NCBI GenBank assembly: GCA_031844405.1
Contig: JAUZVC010000001.1
Coordinates: 868,001-932,000 of the forward strand
Direction: 5' to 3'
Length of the DNA stretch: 64,000 nt
From: Knoellia sp031844405
GTDB lineage: Bacteria > Actinomycetota > Actinomycetes > Actinomycetales > Dermatophilaceae
In this document: positions 57,653 to 64,000 of the stretch, one piece after another
Position numbering within the stretch: position 1 is the stretch's first letter
Layout: the number at the start of each line of letters is the position of its first letter
Made by a program: the position numbers and the translations under genes
Notes under the pieces: generated by a model
The model's input: only the letters and a program-made list of their open reading frames with translations
Database searches by the model: none
What the model was told of the DNA's origin: nothing

Positions 57653-57717
57653 CGACTTATTGCGACTTCCAGCGGCCCGTCGCTGCGCTCCGCGCCGCTG
57701 GAAGTCGCAATAAGTCG
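57653..57717. terminator. Bidirectional 24-bp hairpin (repeat element, copy c)
   Basis: 57653-57676 pairs perfectly with 57694-57717 (24 bp) around a 17-base loop, between the convergent ATP-grasp and murJ genes. Both outer ends read ACTTATTGC or its complement GCAATAAGT, the same ends as copies a and b at 45.5 and 46.7 kb, but the inner stem differs (GACTTCCAGCGGC). Symmetry allows termination of both genes. Confidence 0.78.
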
Positions 57718-57724
57718 AAAGGGG

Positions 57725-59422
57725 TCAGCGGCCGGGGATGGGGAGGCGGCGGAGGATCGGCGCGAGCATGTCGTCGACCTCGCGGATCCGCAGCGCCTTC
57801 GCCAGCGCGAGGAAGACGACGCCGAGCACGGCCCCGCCGACGGCGAGGGCGAGCACATGGGCGAGCAGCGGGCTCGACGGGTCGAAGACGAGCGTCGACG
57901 CGCCCCAGCCGGCCAGTCCGGCCACGGCCGACGCGAGCGCAAGCCGGGCCCACAGGTTCACGACCCGGCCCATCCCGAGCCCGTCGAGCTGGCCCCGCGC
58001 GACGACGAGGAACGCCGCCGCCGAGACGATGTTGGCGATGGACGCGCCGGCTGCCACCGTGGCGACGACGTACTCCGGCGGCGAGACCCAGTAGGCCACG
58101 GCCGCACCGGCGAGGTTGACCGCGGTCATGAGCGCGACGAGCCAGAAGTTCATCCACCCGTCGCCGCGGGCGAAGCAGTAGCGCTGCTTGAGCGCGGTGA
58201 TCCCGAACGGCATGAGCCCGACGGCCATGATCGCGAGGACGAGGGCGATGCTGCCCGGCTCGTCGATGCCCCGGCTCGGGTCGTAGCGCGTGCCCCAGAA
58301 GAGCGTCTTGGCCATCGGCCGCCCGAGCGCGATGAACGCCGCGACGGCCGGCAGGAGCAGCACCGCCGGGCTCGTGAGCCCGCTGACGACGCGTCGGCGC
58401 AGCTCGGCGAGGTCGCCGGTCTCGTGCGCCCGGGACATGGCGGGGAAGAGCGCCGTGACGATCGAGGTCGTGATGATCGAGTGCGGGAGGATGTAGAGGC
58501 TGTAGGCGTAGCCCTGGACGGCGTTGCCCGCGACCGACGGTCCGCCGACGCTCTCCGGCGACATGACCTTCGTGCTCACGAACCCGTAGAACTGCGAGAT
58601 GACGAGCGCCGCGACGGTCCAGCCCGTCATCCGCGACATGTCGCCGAAGCCGTAGCCGCGCCACCCGAACCGGGGCCGGTAGCGGAAGCCCGACCGCCAC
58701 AGCGGCCACGCGAGGCTGAGGCCCTGGATGACGATGCCGAGGGTCGTGCTCAGGCCGAGGACGAGGATCATCTCGGTCGTCCACGGGTCGACGTCGGGCT
58801 GCCGGCCCCACTGCCAGATGAACCAGCCGAGCCCGGCGATCTGGATGACGTTGGCCCAGGCCGGCGCCCACGCGAAGGCGAGGAAGCTGCCGCGTGCCTG
58901 GAGGACCTGGCCGAGGACGGCATACAGACCGTAGAAGAAGAGCTGCGGCATGCAGATGTAGGCCATGAACGTCGTGAGGTCGACGAACGCCTCGCCCGCG
59001 TTCTCCTTCGTCAGCCAGTCGACGATCCACGGGGTCATCGCCACCGAGAGGAGCGTCGCGCCGCCGAGGACGAGCAGGCAGAGGGTGATGAGCCGGTCGC
59101 TGAAGTCCTGCCCGCCGTCCTTGCGCAGCATCGCCTTGGTGAGCTGGGGGATGAGCAGCGCGGAGATGAGCCCGCCGTTGATGAGCACGAAGAGCTGCGT
59201 CGGCAGGGTGTTGGAGATCGTGAACGAGTCGGCCGCGACGCCGGCGCCGATGGCCACCGTGAGCAGCGCCCCGCGGACGAAGCCCAGGATGCGCGAGCCG
59301 AACGTGCCGATCGCCATGACCGCGCTGTTGCGCGCGACGCTGTCGACCCTGGCTGCGACCTGCGGGGGCGGTCCGGCGCCCTCGGGGTCGGCCTCGGCGC
59401 CCTCGGGACGGGTGTCGGTCAC
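57725..59422 (-). CDS. murJ: Lipid II flippase MurJ
   Basis: A 565-residue MATE/MOP-superfamily flippase with 13-14 membrane helices. It opens ARNSAVMAIGTFGSRILGFV and RGALLTVAIGAGVAADSFTI, the conserved TM1 Arg region, and has LPTQLFVLINGGLISALLIP and PHSIITTSIVTALFPAMSRA typical of MurJ/MviN. It moves lipid-linked peptidoglycan precursor across the membrane. GTG 59422. It lies next to the proposed cross-bridge genes, suiting a lipid II modification and export module. Mycobacterial MurJ carries a C-terminal pseudokinase; this protein ends after the membrane domain. Confidence 0.92.
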   Translation of the reverse strand: MTDTRPEGAEADPEGAGPPPQVAARVDSVARNSAVMAIGTFGSRILGFVRGALLTVAIGAGVAADSFTISNTLPTQLFVLINGGLISALLIPQLTKAMLRKDGGQDFSDRLITLCLLVLGGATLLSVAMTPWIVDWLTKENAGEAFVDLTTFMAYICMPQLFFYGLYAVLGQVLQARGSFLAFAWAPAWANVIQIAGLGWFIWQWGRQPDVDPWTTEMILVLGLSTTLGIVIQGLSLAWPLWRSGFRYRPRFGWRGYGFGDMSRMTGWTVAALVISQFYGFVSTKVMSPESVGGPSVAGNAVQGYAYSLYILPHSIITTSIVTALFPAMSRAHETGDLAELRRRVVSGLTSPAVLLLPAVAAFIALGRPMAKTLFWGTRYDPSRGIDEPGSIALVLAIMAVGLMPFGITALKQRYCFARGDGWMNFWLVALMTAVNLAGAAVAYWVSPPEYVVATVAAGASIANIVSAAAFLVVARGQLDGLGMGRVVNLWARLALASAVAGLAGWGASTLVFDPSSPLLAHVLALAVGGAVLGVVFLALAKALRIREVDDMLAPILRRLPIPGR

Positions 59423-59463
59423 GTGCTCTTCCTCGCGGTCAGCCTCGGATGGACCGGCCCACT

Positions 59464-60381
59464 CTACGGCGCGGCCGGCCGCCCGTAGACCACGTGCACG
59501 GCCGCGTCCTCGAACCCGGCGCGCCGGTAGGTCGCGAGCGCCCGCGTGTTGTCGCCGTCGACGTAGAGCTCGATCGTCGCCACGCCCTGACGGGCGAGAT
59601 GTGCCGTCCCGAGTCCCGTGAGCGGCCCCGCCAGACCACGCCCTTGGTATGCCGGGTGCACCCCCACGACGTAGACCTCCCCCTTGGGGGATCCCGGCTC
59701 GCGCTTCGTCCAGTGGAACGCGGCCAGCGGGTGCGCGCCGCCGTCGGAGGTGGCGGTGGTGTCCTCGATGAGGAGGAAACCGGCCGGGTCGAACCAGTCC
59801 TGGCCCATTCGCTCGGTGAGGTCCTCGAGCGTGATCGAGCCCTGCTCGGGGTGCGAGGCGAAGGCGAGACGGTTGACCTCGAGCCAGGCCTGCTCGTCAC
59901 GACCGGGCTCGAAGGGCCGGACCGAGAAGCCCGCAGGGAGCTCAGGGTCGACGTCGTCGCCCTCTCCGACCGGTCGTTCCATGACGTGCAGCTCGCGGGT
60001 CGGGACGAGACCTTCGGACGCCGCGAGGGCACGCGCCGCCGGGAGGTCCCCGTGCGCCCAGACGCCGGTTGCCCCGGCGTCGAGCACCGCGCGCAGCAGC
60101 GCCCGCCCCACCCCACGACGCCGGACCGGGGGGTCGACGACGAGCTCGGCGGAGCCGGACGGGTCGAGCGCGGCGTAGCCGAGGAGGTCGGCGGACGGTG
60201 ACGGGCCGGCATACGCGAGGGTGTGCGAGACCCCGCCACGTCCGGAGGTGAGCGCGAGGCGGAATGCCTCGGAGACCGCCTCGACGCCGTCGGCGTCGGT
60301 GGCGCGGCGGACGAGGGCGAGGACGTCGTCGACGACCTCAGGCTCGAGGGATGTCGAGGTCCCGGTGCGCACGTCGCTCAC
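59464..60381 (-). CDS. mshD: Mycothiol synthase MshD
   Basis: A 305-residue enzyme with two GNAT acetyltransferase domains. It acetylates Cys-GlcN-Ins with acetyl-CoA, the last step of mycothiol synthesis. The N-terminal half has the acetyl-CoA motif PPVRRRGVGRALLRAVLDAG, the C-terminal half VGVHPAYQGRGLAGPLTGLG and ELYVDGDNTRALATYRRAGF. Linker sequence SHPEQGSITLEDLTERMGQ-DWFDP is family-typical. The GTG start 60381 overlaps the GlnR-like gene stop (GTGA). This glnR-mshD order also occurs in mycobacteria (Rv0818-Rv0819) and supports an actinobacterial host. Confidence 0.94.
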   Translation of the reverse strand: MSDVRTGTSTSLEPEVVDDVLALVRRATDADGVEAVSEAFRLALTSGRGGVSHTLAYAGPSPSADLLGYAALDPSGSAELVVDPPVRRRGVGRALLRAVLDAGATGVWAHGDLPAARALAASEGLVPTRELHVMERPVGEGDDVDPELPAGFSVRPFEPGRDEQAWLEVNRLAFASHPEQGSITLEDLTERMGQDWFDPAGFLLIEDTTATSDGGAHPLAAFHWTKREPGSPKGEVYVVGVHPAYQGRGLAGPLTGLGTAHLARQGVATIELYVDGDNTRALATYRRAGFEDAAVHVVYGRPAAP

Positions 60382-61088
60382 GACGGCACCTCGGCGGCCT
60401 CGGTGTCCTCGGCCTCCTCGGGGACGAAGCGGTAGCCGACGTTGCGGACCGTGCCGATGAGGGACTCGTGGTCGGAGCCGAGCTTCGCTCGCAGCCGCCG
60501 GACGTGGACGTCGACGGTGCGCGTGCCGCCGAAGTAGTCGTAGCCCCAGACCTCCTGGAGCAACTGGGCCCGGGTGAAGACCCGGCCCGGGTGCTGCGCG
60601 AGGTACTTGAGGAGCTCGAACTCCTTGTAGGTGAGGTCGAGGACGCTGCCGCGCAGCCGCACCGAGTAGGTCGCCTCGTCGATGACGAGGACGCCGGCCG
60701 TGATGCGCACGTCGTCGGCCGGCGAGCCGTCGCCCTCGAGCGCCCGGGCGATCGCGAGCCGGAGGCGGGCCTCGACCTCAGCCGGTCCGGCCGTGTCGAG
60801 GAGCACGTCGTCGACACCCCACTCGGGGGTGAGGCCGGCGAGACCGCCCTCGGTGAGCACCGCGAAGAGCGGCGCGGACAGGCCGGTCGTGCGGATGACG
60901 CGGCACAGGGAGCGGGCCATGGCGAGCTCGCGACGGGCGTCGACGAGCACCGCGTCCGCGGCCGGCGCGTCGATGAGGGCCGTCGCCTCCGCCGGGAGGA
61001 TGCGAACATGGTGGCTGAGCAGGCCCAGAGCCGGCAGCACCTCGGCGCTCGGCGCCAAGGCGTTGGTCAGCAGCAGGAGATGGGCCAT
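60378..61088 (-). CDS. glnR: Orphan OmpR-type regulator, GlnR-like
   Basis: A 236-residue response regulator. The receiver domain (residues 1-110) is atypical: the acceptor-equivalent Asp50 (AVLVDARRELAMARSLCR) is kept, but the usual acidic pocket near residues 8-10 is missing (HLLLLTNALAPSAEV), as in GlnR, which works without phosphorylation. The C-terminal OmpR winged helix is SVLDLTYKEFELLKYLAQHP, FTRAQLLQEVWGYDYFGGTR and TVDVHVRRLRAKLGSDHESL. GlnR controls nitrogen assimilation genes; the glnR-mshD adjacency matches mycobacteria. ATG 61088. It is divergent from the MoaD/ThiS gene over 20 bp. No sensor kinase is nearby. Confidence 0.85.
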   Translation of the reverse strand: MAHLLLLTNALAPSAEVLPALGLLSHHVRILPAEATALIDAPAADAVLVDARRELAMARSLCRVIRTTGLSAPLFAVLTEGGLAGLTPEWGVDDVLLDTAGPAEVEARLRLAIARALEGDGSPADDVRITAGVLVIDEATYSVRLRGSVLDLTYKEFELLKYLAQHPGRVFTRAQLLQEVWGYDYFGGTRTVDVHVRRLRAKLGSDHESLIGTVRNVGYRFVPEEAEDTEAAEVPS

Positions 61089-61108
61089 CCCGCACAGAAT
61101 AGGTGGAC

Positions 61109-61381
61109 ATGACCACGATCGACGGCGCTCGCCGGGCTCTGAGACCGGTGACCCTGCGCTACTGGGCCGGCGCCCGCGCGGCCGCCGGACTGGCCGAGGA
61201 GACCCTCGAGACCGGGCCGACCGTGGGTGACGTCCTCGACGACGCCGTGGCGGCGCACCCCGGTCTGGGCTCCGTCGTCGCGGTCTGCTCGGTCCTCCTC
61301 GAGGGCCGCGCGGTCGGGCGCGAGGCCGTCGTCGGCGACGGGCAGGTCCTCGAAGTGCTCCCGCCCTTCGCCGGGGGGTGA
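61109..61381 (+). CDS. MoaD/ThiS family sulfur carrier protein
   Basis: A 90-residue ubiquitin-like sulfur carrier. It shows PVTLRYWAGARAAAGLAEET, VGDVLDDAVAAHPGLG and the C-terminal LEVLPPFAGG, whose Gly-Gly end is adenylated and thiocarboxylated by an E1-like partner in this family. It could serve molybdopterin, thiazole or cysteine synthesis. A molybdoenzyme is encoded in the window, but no MoaE or ThiF gene is. ATG 61109 is taken as start; GTG 61103 is also possible. It is divergent from the glnR-like gene and is followed by a membrane protein gene. Confidence 0.88.
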   Translation: MTTIDGARRALRPVTLRYWAGARAAAGLAEETLETGPTVGDVLDDAVAAHPGLGSVVAVCSVLLEGRAVGREAVVGDGQVLEVLPPFAGG

Positions 61382-61388
61382 TGGCAGG

Positions 61389-62237
61389 ATGCCGACCGTG
61401 GAAGCGTCCGAGCCGGTGAGCGAGTCTCGCGCCGCACGCCGGGCGGCGCGCGAGGAGAGCCTGCGGAACCCGATCCTCCCGCCGATGGCGACCGAGCGGC
61501 GGGTGCCCGTCGTCGTGGCGACCGCGGTCCTCGCCGCGCTCCTCGCCGTCGGCACGACCGCCGACCACGCCATCGGCGCAGCAGCCGTCGCGTGGCTGGG
61601 GCTGGCGCTCGCGTGGGGCTGGCCCGAGCTCCTCGGGTCGCCGAGCCGGTTCGGGTCCTCCTTCGCCGTCGGCGTCGCCGGCGTGCTCGCCCCGGTGACC
61701 GTGGCCCTGACGCCCGACGAGCCCTTCCTCCGGCACGTCCCGGTCGTCGTCGCGGCCGCCGTGCTCACGATGTTCCTCCACCAGATCGTGCGCAAGGACG
61801 GGCGGCCGCGCCTCACCCGCTCGGTCGCGATCAGCGCGGCCGGCATCGCCATCGCCACCATCGGCGCCGCCTGGGTGCCGCTCGGGCGCACGTCCGGTGG
61901 GCCCGACGTCGTCCTCGTCGTCGCCATCGCGCTCGCGGTCTCCGCACTCACCGACCTGGGCGCGAGCATCGACCGGGTGCGGCCGTGGATGGTCGCCGTC
62001 GCGGCCCTGCTCGGCTCCCTCGCCGGCGGGGTCAGCGGCCTGCTCGTCGAGGAGGTCGGCGTCGCCGCGGGTGTCATCCTCGGTGCGGTCACCGGGACCC
62101 TCGCCCACGTCATGCGCCGGGTCCTCTGCGTGCTGCCGCCGATCCGCGGGCTGCGTGGCCAGCTCACCGCTGCGGCGGCATCCGTGCTCGTCGCCGGCGT
62201 GCCGGTCTACGTCCTCGCGATGATCCTCGTCGGCTGA
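61389..62237 (+). CDS. Multi-pass membrane protein of unknown function
   Basis: A 282-residue protein with a 35-residue polar N-terminus (SESRAARRAAREESLRNPIL) and about eight membrane helices, for example VPVVVATAVLAALLAVGTTA and LVVAIALAVSALTDLGASID. It is weakly reminiscent of actinobacterial membrane proteins found beside MoaD/GlnR genes; no named domain is recognised. ATG 61389 is 7 bp after the MoaD stop, suggesting one transcript. It looks real by codon use and continuous hydrophobic pattern. Role unknown. Confidence 0.72.
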   Translation: MPTVEASEPVSESRAARRAAREESLRNPILPPMATERRVPVVVATAVLAALLAVGTTADHAIGAAAVAWLGLALAWGWPELLGSPSRFGSSFAVGVAGVLAPVTVALTPDEPFLRHVPVVVAAAVLTMFLHQIVRKDGRPRLTRSVAISAAGIAIATIGAAWVPLGRTSGGPDVVLVVAIALAVSALTDLGASIDRVRPWMVAVAALLGSLAGGVSGLLVEEVGVAAGVILGAVTGTLAHVMRRVLCVLPPIRGLRGQLTAAAASVLVAGVPVYVLAMILVG

Positions 62238-62268
62238 GCACCGCTCACCCGATCGGTCGCAGCGCCGG

Positions 62269-62661
62269 TCAGTAGACGATCGCCTGCGCGTCGGGGCGCA
62301 GGATCTCCTCGACGTAGGCCGCGGCCCCGCGGATGGTCGCTCCCTCGAGCAGGTCGTCGGGACCGAGCCCGCGTCGCGCCGCGCACTGCCCGCACACGGT
62401 GATGCCGGCGCCCTCGAGGAGGGCGTCGCGCAGCTCGTGCAGGGGTGCGCCGTGGGGGAGGGCGAGCTCCTCGGCGCGGCCCGGGACGGCCATCCACGTG
62501 GCGTCACCCGTGAGCCAGACGCTCACGTCGGCGCCCGCGGCGAGCGCTGTCGACGCGACGGTCATGCCCTGGTTGAGCCGCTCGAGCGCCTCCTCGCCGC
62601 ACGTGATCTTGACGACGAGCGGCCGGGTTCGGGTCCGTGTGGCGGGCGGGGTCAGCGACAT
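62269..62661 (-). CDS. DsrE family protein
   Basis: A 130-residue DsrE/DsrF-like protein. Features: LVVKITCGEEALERLNQGMT at the first strand, ALAAGADVSVWLTGDATWM, and the Cys pair AGITVCGQCAARRGL at the position used as active site in sulfurtransferase relatives. It may carry sulfur, or act in sulfur relay. ATG 62661. It lies divergent from the nitrobindin-like gene over 35 bp, and near the MoaD-type sulfur carrier, which may or may not be a functional partner. Confidence 0.85.
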   Translation of the reverse strand: MSLTPPATRTRTRPLVVKITCGEEALERLNQGMTVASTALAAGADVSVWLTGDATWMAVPGRAEELALPHGAPLHELRDALLEGAGITVCGQCAARRGLGPDDLLEGATIRGAAAYVEEILRPDAQAIVY

Positions 62662-62696
62662 GGGGCCTCCTGAGGTCTGCGGCTACGATCCCACTC

Positions 62697-63206
62697 GTGG
62701 CATTCCACCTCGACACCAACCTCCCCTCCGAGCTCGCCTCCCTCGCCTGGCTCGTCGGCAAGTGGGCCGGCGCCGGCGTCGTCGGCTACCCGACGATCGA
62801 GTCGGCGAACTTCGGTCAGGAGGTGCACTGCTGGCACGACGGCCGCCCCTTCCTCGAGTGGCGCAGCCAGACCTGGCTCCTCGACGAGGCCGGCGAGAAG
62901 GTGCGCCCGCTCGCGACCGAGGTCGGGTTCTGGCGGCCGGTGCCGGAGACGCCGGACGGCACCAACGTCGAGCTGCTCCTCACCCACCCGACCGGCATCG
63001 TCGAGATGTATGCCGGTCACGCCCAGCCCGCGAAGGTCGAGCTCCGCACCGACGGGGTCATGCGCAGCCCGCATGCCAAGGAGTACACCGCGGGCCATCG
63101 CATGTACGGCTACGTCCAGTCCAACCTGCTCTGGGTCATGGACATGTCGGCCGTCGGCCAGCCGCTCACCTCGCACCTGTCGGCGGAGCTCAAGCGGGTC
63201 GAGTAG
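62697..63206 (+). CDS. Nitrobindin-like heme-binding beta-barrel protein (FABP-like, DUF1794)
   Basis: A 169-residue ten-stranded beta-barrel protein. The nitrobindin signature GxWxGxG is seen in LVGKWAGAGVVGYPTIESAN, and the proximal heme His is expected at His160 (QPLTSHLSAELKRV). Homologues (human and plant nitrobindin, mycobacterial Rv2717c) bind ferric heme and convert peroxynitrite to nitrate. This would fit defence against nitrogen oxides. The start GTG 62697 gives AFHLDTNLPSELASLAWLVG. Length equals that of the family. It is convergent with the LCP gene. Confidence 0.88.
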   Translation: MAFHLDTNLPSELASLAWLVGKWAGAGVVGYPTIESANFGQEVHCWHDGRPFLEWRSQTWLLDEAGEKVRPLATEVGFWRPVPETPDGTNVELLLTHPTGIVEMYAGHAQPAKVELRTDGVMRSPHAKEYTAGHRMYGYVQSNLLWVMDMSAVGQPLTSHLSAELKRVE

Positions 63207-63265
63207 CCCTCGACCGTCCACAGCCGTCGCCCGCCGGACCTCGAAGCAATTCGGGGGTCAGCGCG

Positions 63266-64000
63266 TCACGGCGTGACGGTGACGTCGCCGTACTCCTCCA
63301 TGGTGTCCGTGCGCAGCGCCTCACCGAGCGCCTTCATGCTCGCCTCGTCGACGATCTCGATCGAGCCGCCGTCCGGCGCCGTGCCGAAGCCGGTGAACGG
63401 CGCGGTGATGAAGACGATGTCGCTGCTGCGGATGTTGCGCAGGCTGATCGCCTCACCGCGCATCGCGCCGACGTCGAGGCCCTGGTCGACGACGAGGTTG
63501 CTCGTCGCGGCGTCGACGAAGCGCGTCAGCGTCACCGGGTTGGCGATGACCGACGGCGTGAGGGTCTTGATCATGAGGGCCTTGATGAAGGCCTGCTGGC
63601 GGCGACCACGCGAGATGTCGCCCTCCGAGAGGGTCTTGCGCTCGCGGACGAAGGCCAGGGCCTGGGCGCCGTTGAGGTCGTTCCAGCCCTCGCGCACCTG
63701 GAAGAAGCCCTCGTCGCTGGCCTCCTCGGCGTAGACGCGCACGCCGCCCACCGCGTCGGTCATGCGCTTGAAGCCCTCGAAGTCGGTCTTGGCGACGTGG
63801 TCGATCCGGATGCCGAGGAGGTTCTGGAGGGTGCTCACGAGCAGCGGGGCGCCACCGAACGCGTAGGCCGCGTTGATCTTGTTCTTGCCCCGGCCGGGGA
63901 TCGCGACGTAGAGGTCACGCGGGAAGTGGATGAGCTGGATTGCCTTCTTGTCCTCGGGCACGTGGACGAGCACGATGACGTCGGACCGGCTCGCCGTCTC
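63266..64000 (-). CDS. LCP (LytR-CpsA-Psr) family protein (N-terminus outside window)
   Basis: The C-terminal 244 residues of an LCP ligase, which attaches wall polymers such as arabinogalactan or teichoic-acid-like glycans to peptidoglycan. Visible LCP motifs: ASRSDVIVLVHV at the edge, LIHFPRDLYVAIPGRGKNKI (catalytic Arg region), YAFGGAPLLVSTLQNLLGIR, and ALAFVRERKTLSEGDISRGR with the polyprenyl-phosphate-binding arginines. The N-terminal membrane anchor lies beyond the window. It ends with EEYGDVTVTP. Fits a Gram-positive envelope and the nearby peptidoglycan genes. Confidence 0.9.
   Translation of the reverse strand, partial: ETASRSDVIVLVHVPEDKKAIQLIHFPRDLYVAIPGRGKNKINAAYAFGGAPLLVSTLQNLLGIRIDHVAKTDFEGFKRMTDAVGGVRVYAEEASDEGFFQVREGWNDLNGAQALAFVRERKTLSEGDISRGRRQQAFIKALMIKTLTPSVIANPVTLTRFVDAATSNLVVDQGLDVGAMRGEAISLRNIRSSDIVFITAPFTGFGTAPDGGSIEIVDEASMKALGEALRTDTMEEYGDVTVTP

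Larger units (their letters stand above)
663..63014. repeat. Dispersed octamer GTATGCCG / CGGCATAC across the window
   Basis: By eye I find GTATGCC 23 times on the plus strand and GGCATAC 17 times; in 39 of 40 cases the eighth base is G (or C on the complement). Base composition predicts only about two octamers in 64 kb. Copies lie in different codon frames and also in intergenic DNA (near 43538 and 47590). None is seen between about 14154 and 22737. Role unknown; see findings. Confidence 0.75.

Noticed and set aside
63207..63265. Terminator between nitrobindin-like and LCP genes
   Set aside because: The 59-bp convergent gap shows no convincing inverted repeat or T-run.
1..64000. CRISPR arrays, insertion sequences, prophage genes, rRNA
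   Set aside because: No regularly spaced repeats, transposase, integrase or phage structural motifs and no rRNA-like sequence were recognised on either strand.

Overview
The window is a contiguous piece of a very GC-rich actinobacterial chromosome. Family-level markers are mycothiol synthase (MshD), an orphan GlnR-type regulator, a fused MutT1 Nudix/histidine phosphatase behind polyphosphate kinase, MurJ, GuaB1 and a PHO box made of 11-bp GTTCACC-type repeats. Many genes start with GTG, and consecutive genes often overlap through ATGA or GTGA. The gene content points to Micrococcales, perhaps an Intrasporangiaceae- or Dermacoccaceae-like organism. That placement is inference. No rRNA, CRISPR array, integrase or transposase was found. 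One tRNA-Lys is present.

Layout. 1-4 kb: GuaB1 (partial), a DUF445 membrane protein, a Tat-exported PhoD phosphatase and a membrane-anchored coiled-coil protein with an Asp-rich repetitive tail. 4-10 kb: a lipid-modification locus with two different Cfa-type methyltransferases, a FAD-dependent oxidoreductase, DUF1365 and a DUF1295 reductase-like protein around a divergent promoter. 10-13 kb: small membrane and zinc-ribbon proteins. 13-21.5 kb: a molybdopterin oxidoreductase whose iron-sulfur ligands are all replaced, two zinc alcohol/formaldehyde dehydrogenases, DUF1345 and a frameshifted LuxR-type regulator. This block is poor in an octamer that is otherwise scattered through the window.

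21.6-42.8 kb: a large catabolic region. It encodes thiolase, a mesaconyl/itaconyl-CoA hydratase-like protein, a GntR regulator, enoyl-CoA hydratase, 3-hydroxyacyl-CoA dehydrogenase, two MmgE/PrpD proteins, two acyl-CoA dehydrogenases, a class III CoA-transferase, an ADP-forming acyl-CoA synthetase, a CitE-type lyase and a complete ABC importer. A shared TCTATAGA-like site in three promoter gaps suggests GntR control. The set resembles itaconate or other C5 branched dicarboxylate degradation; the substrate is inferred.

43-54 kb: phosphate and polyphosphate metabolism (DUF47-Pit, PstSCAB, MutT1, Ppk), with a PHO box upstream of pstS. An AbiEi/DUF559-type gene sits between pit and pstB, flanked by two homologous hairpins. 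54-60 kb: Asp/Glu racemase, Fem transferase, ATP-grasp ligase and MurJ, a plausible set for peptidoglycan cross-bridge synthesis and lipid II export. 59-64 kb: MshD, GlnR, MoaD/ThiS, a membrane protein, DsrE, nitrobindin and a partial LCP protein.

The strongest observations outside ordinary annotation are: (1) GTATGCCG/CGGCATAC, seen about 39 times on both strands; (2) the GntR-linked dicarboxylate cluster; (3) a family of hairpins with TTATTGC ends; (4) the molybdoenzyme that has lost its Fe-S site; and (5) the cross-bridge gene set.
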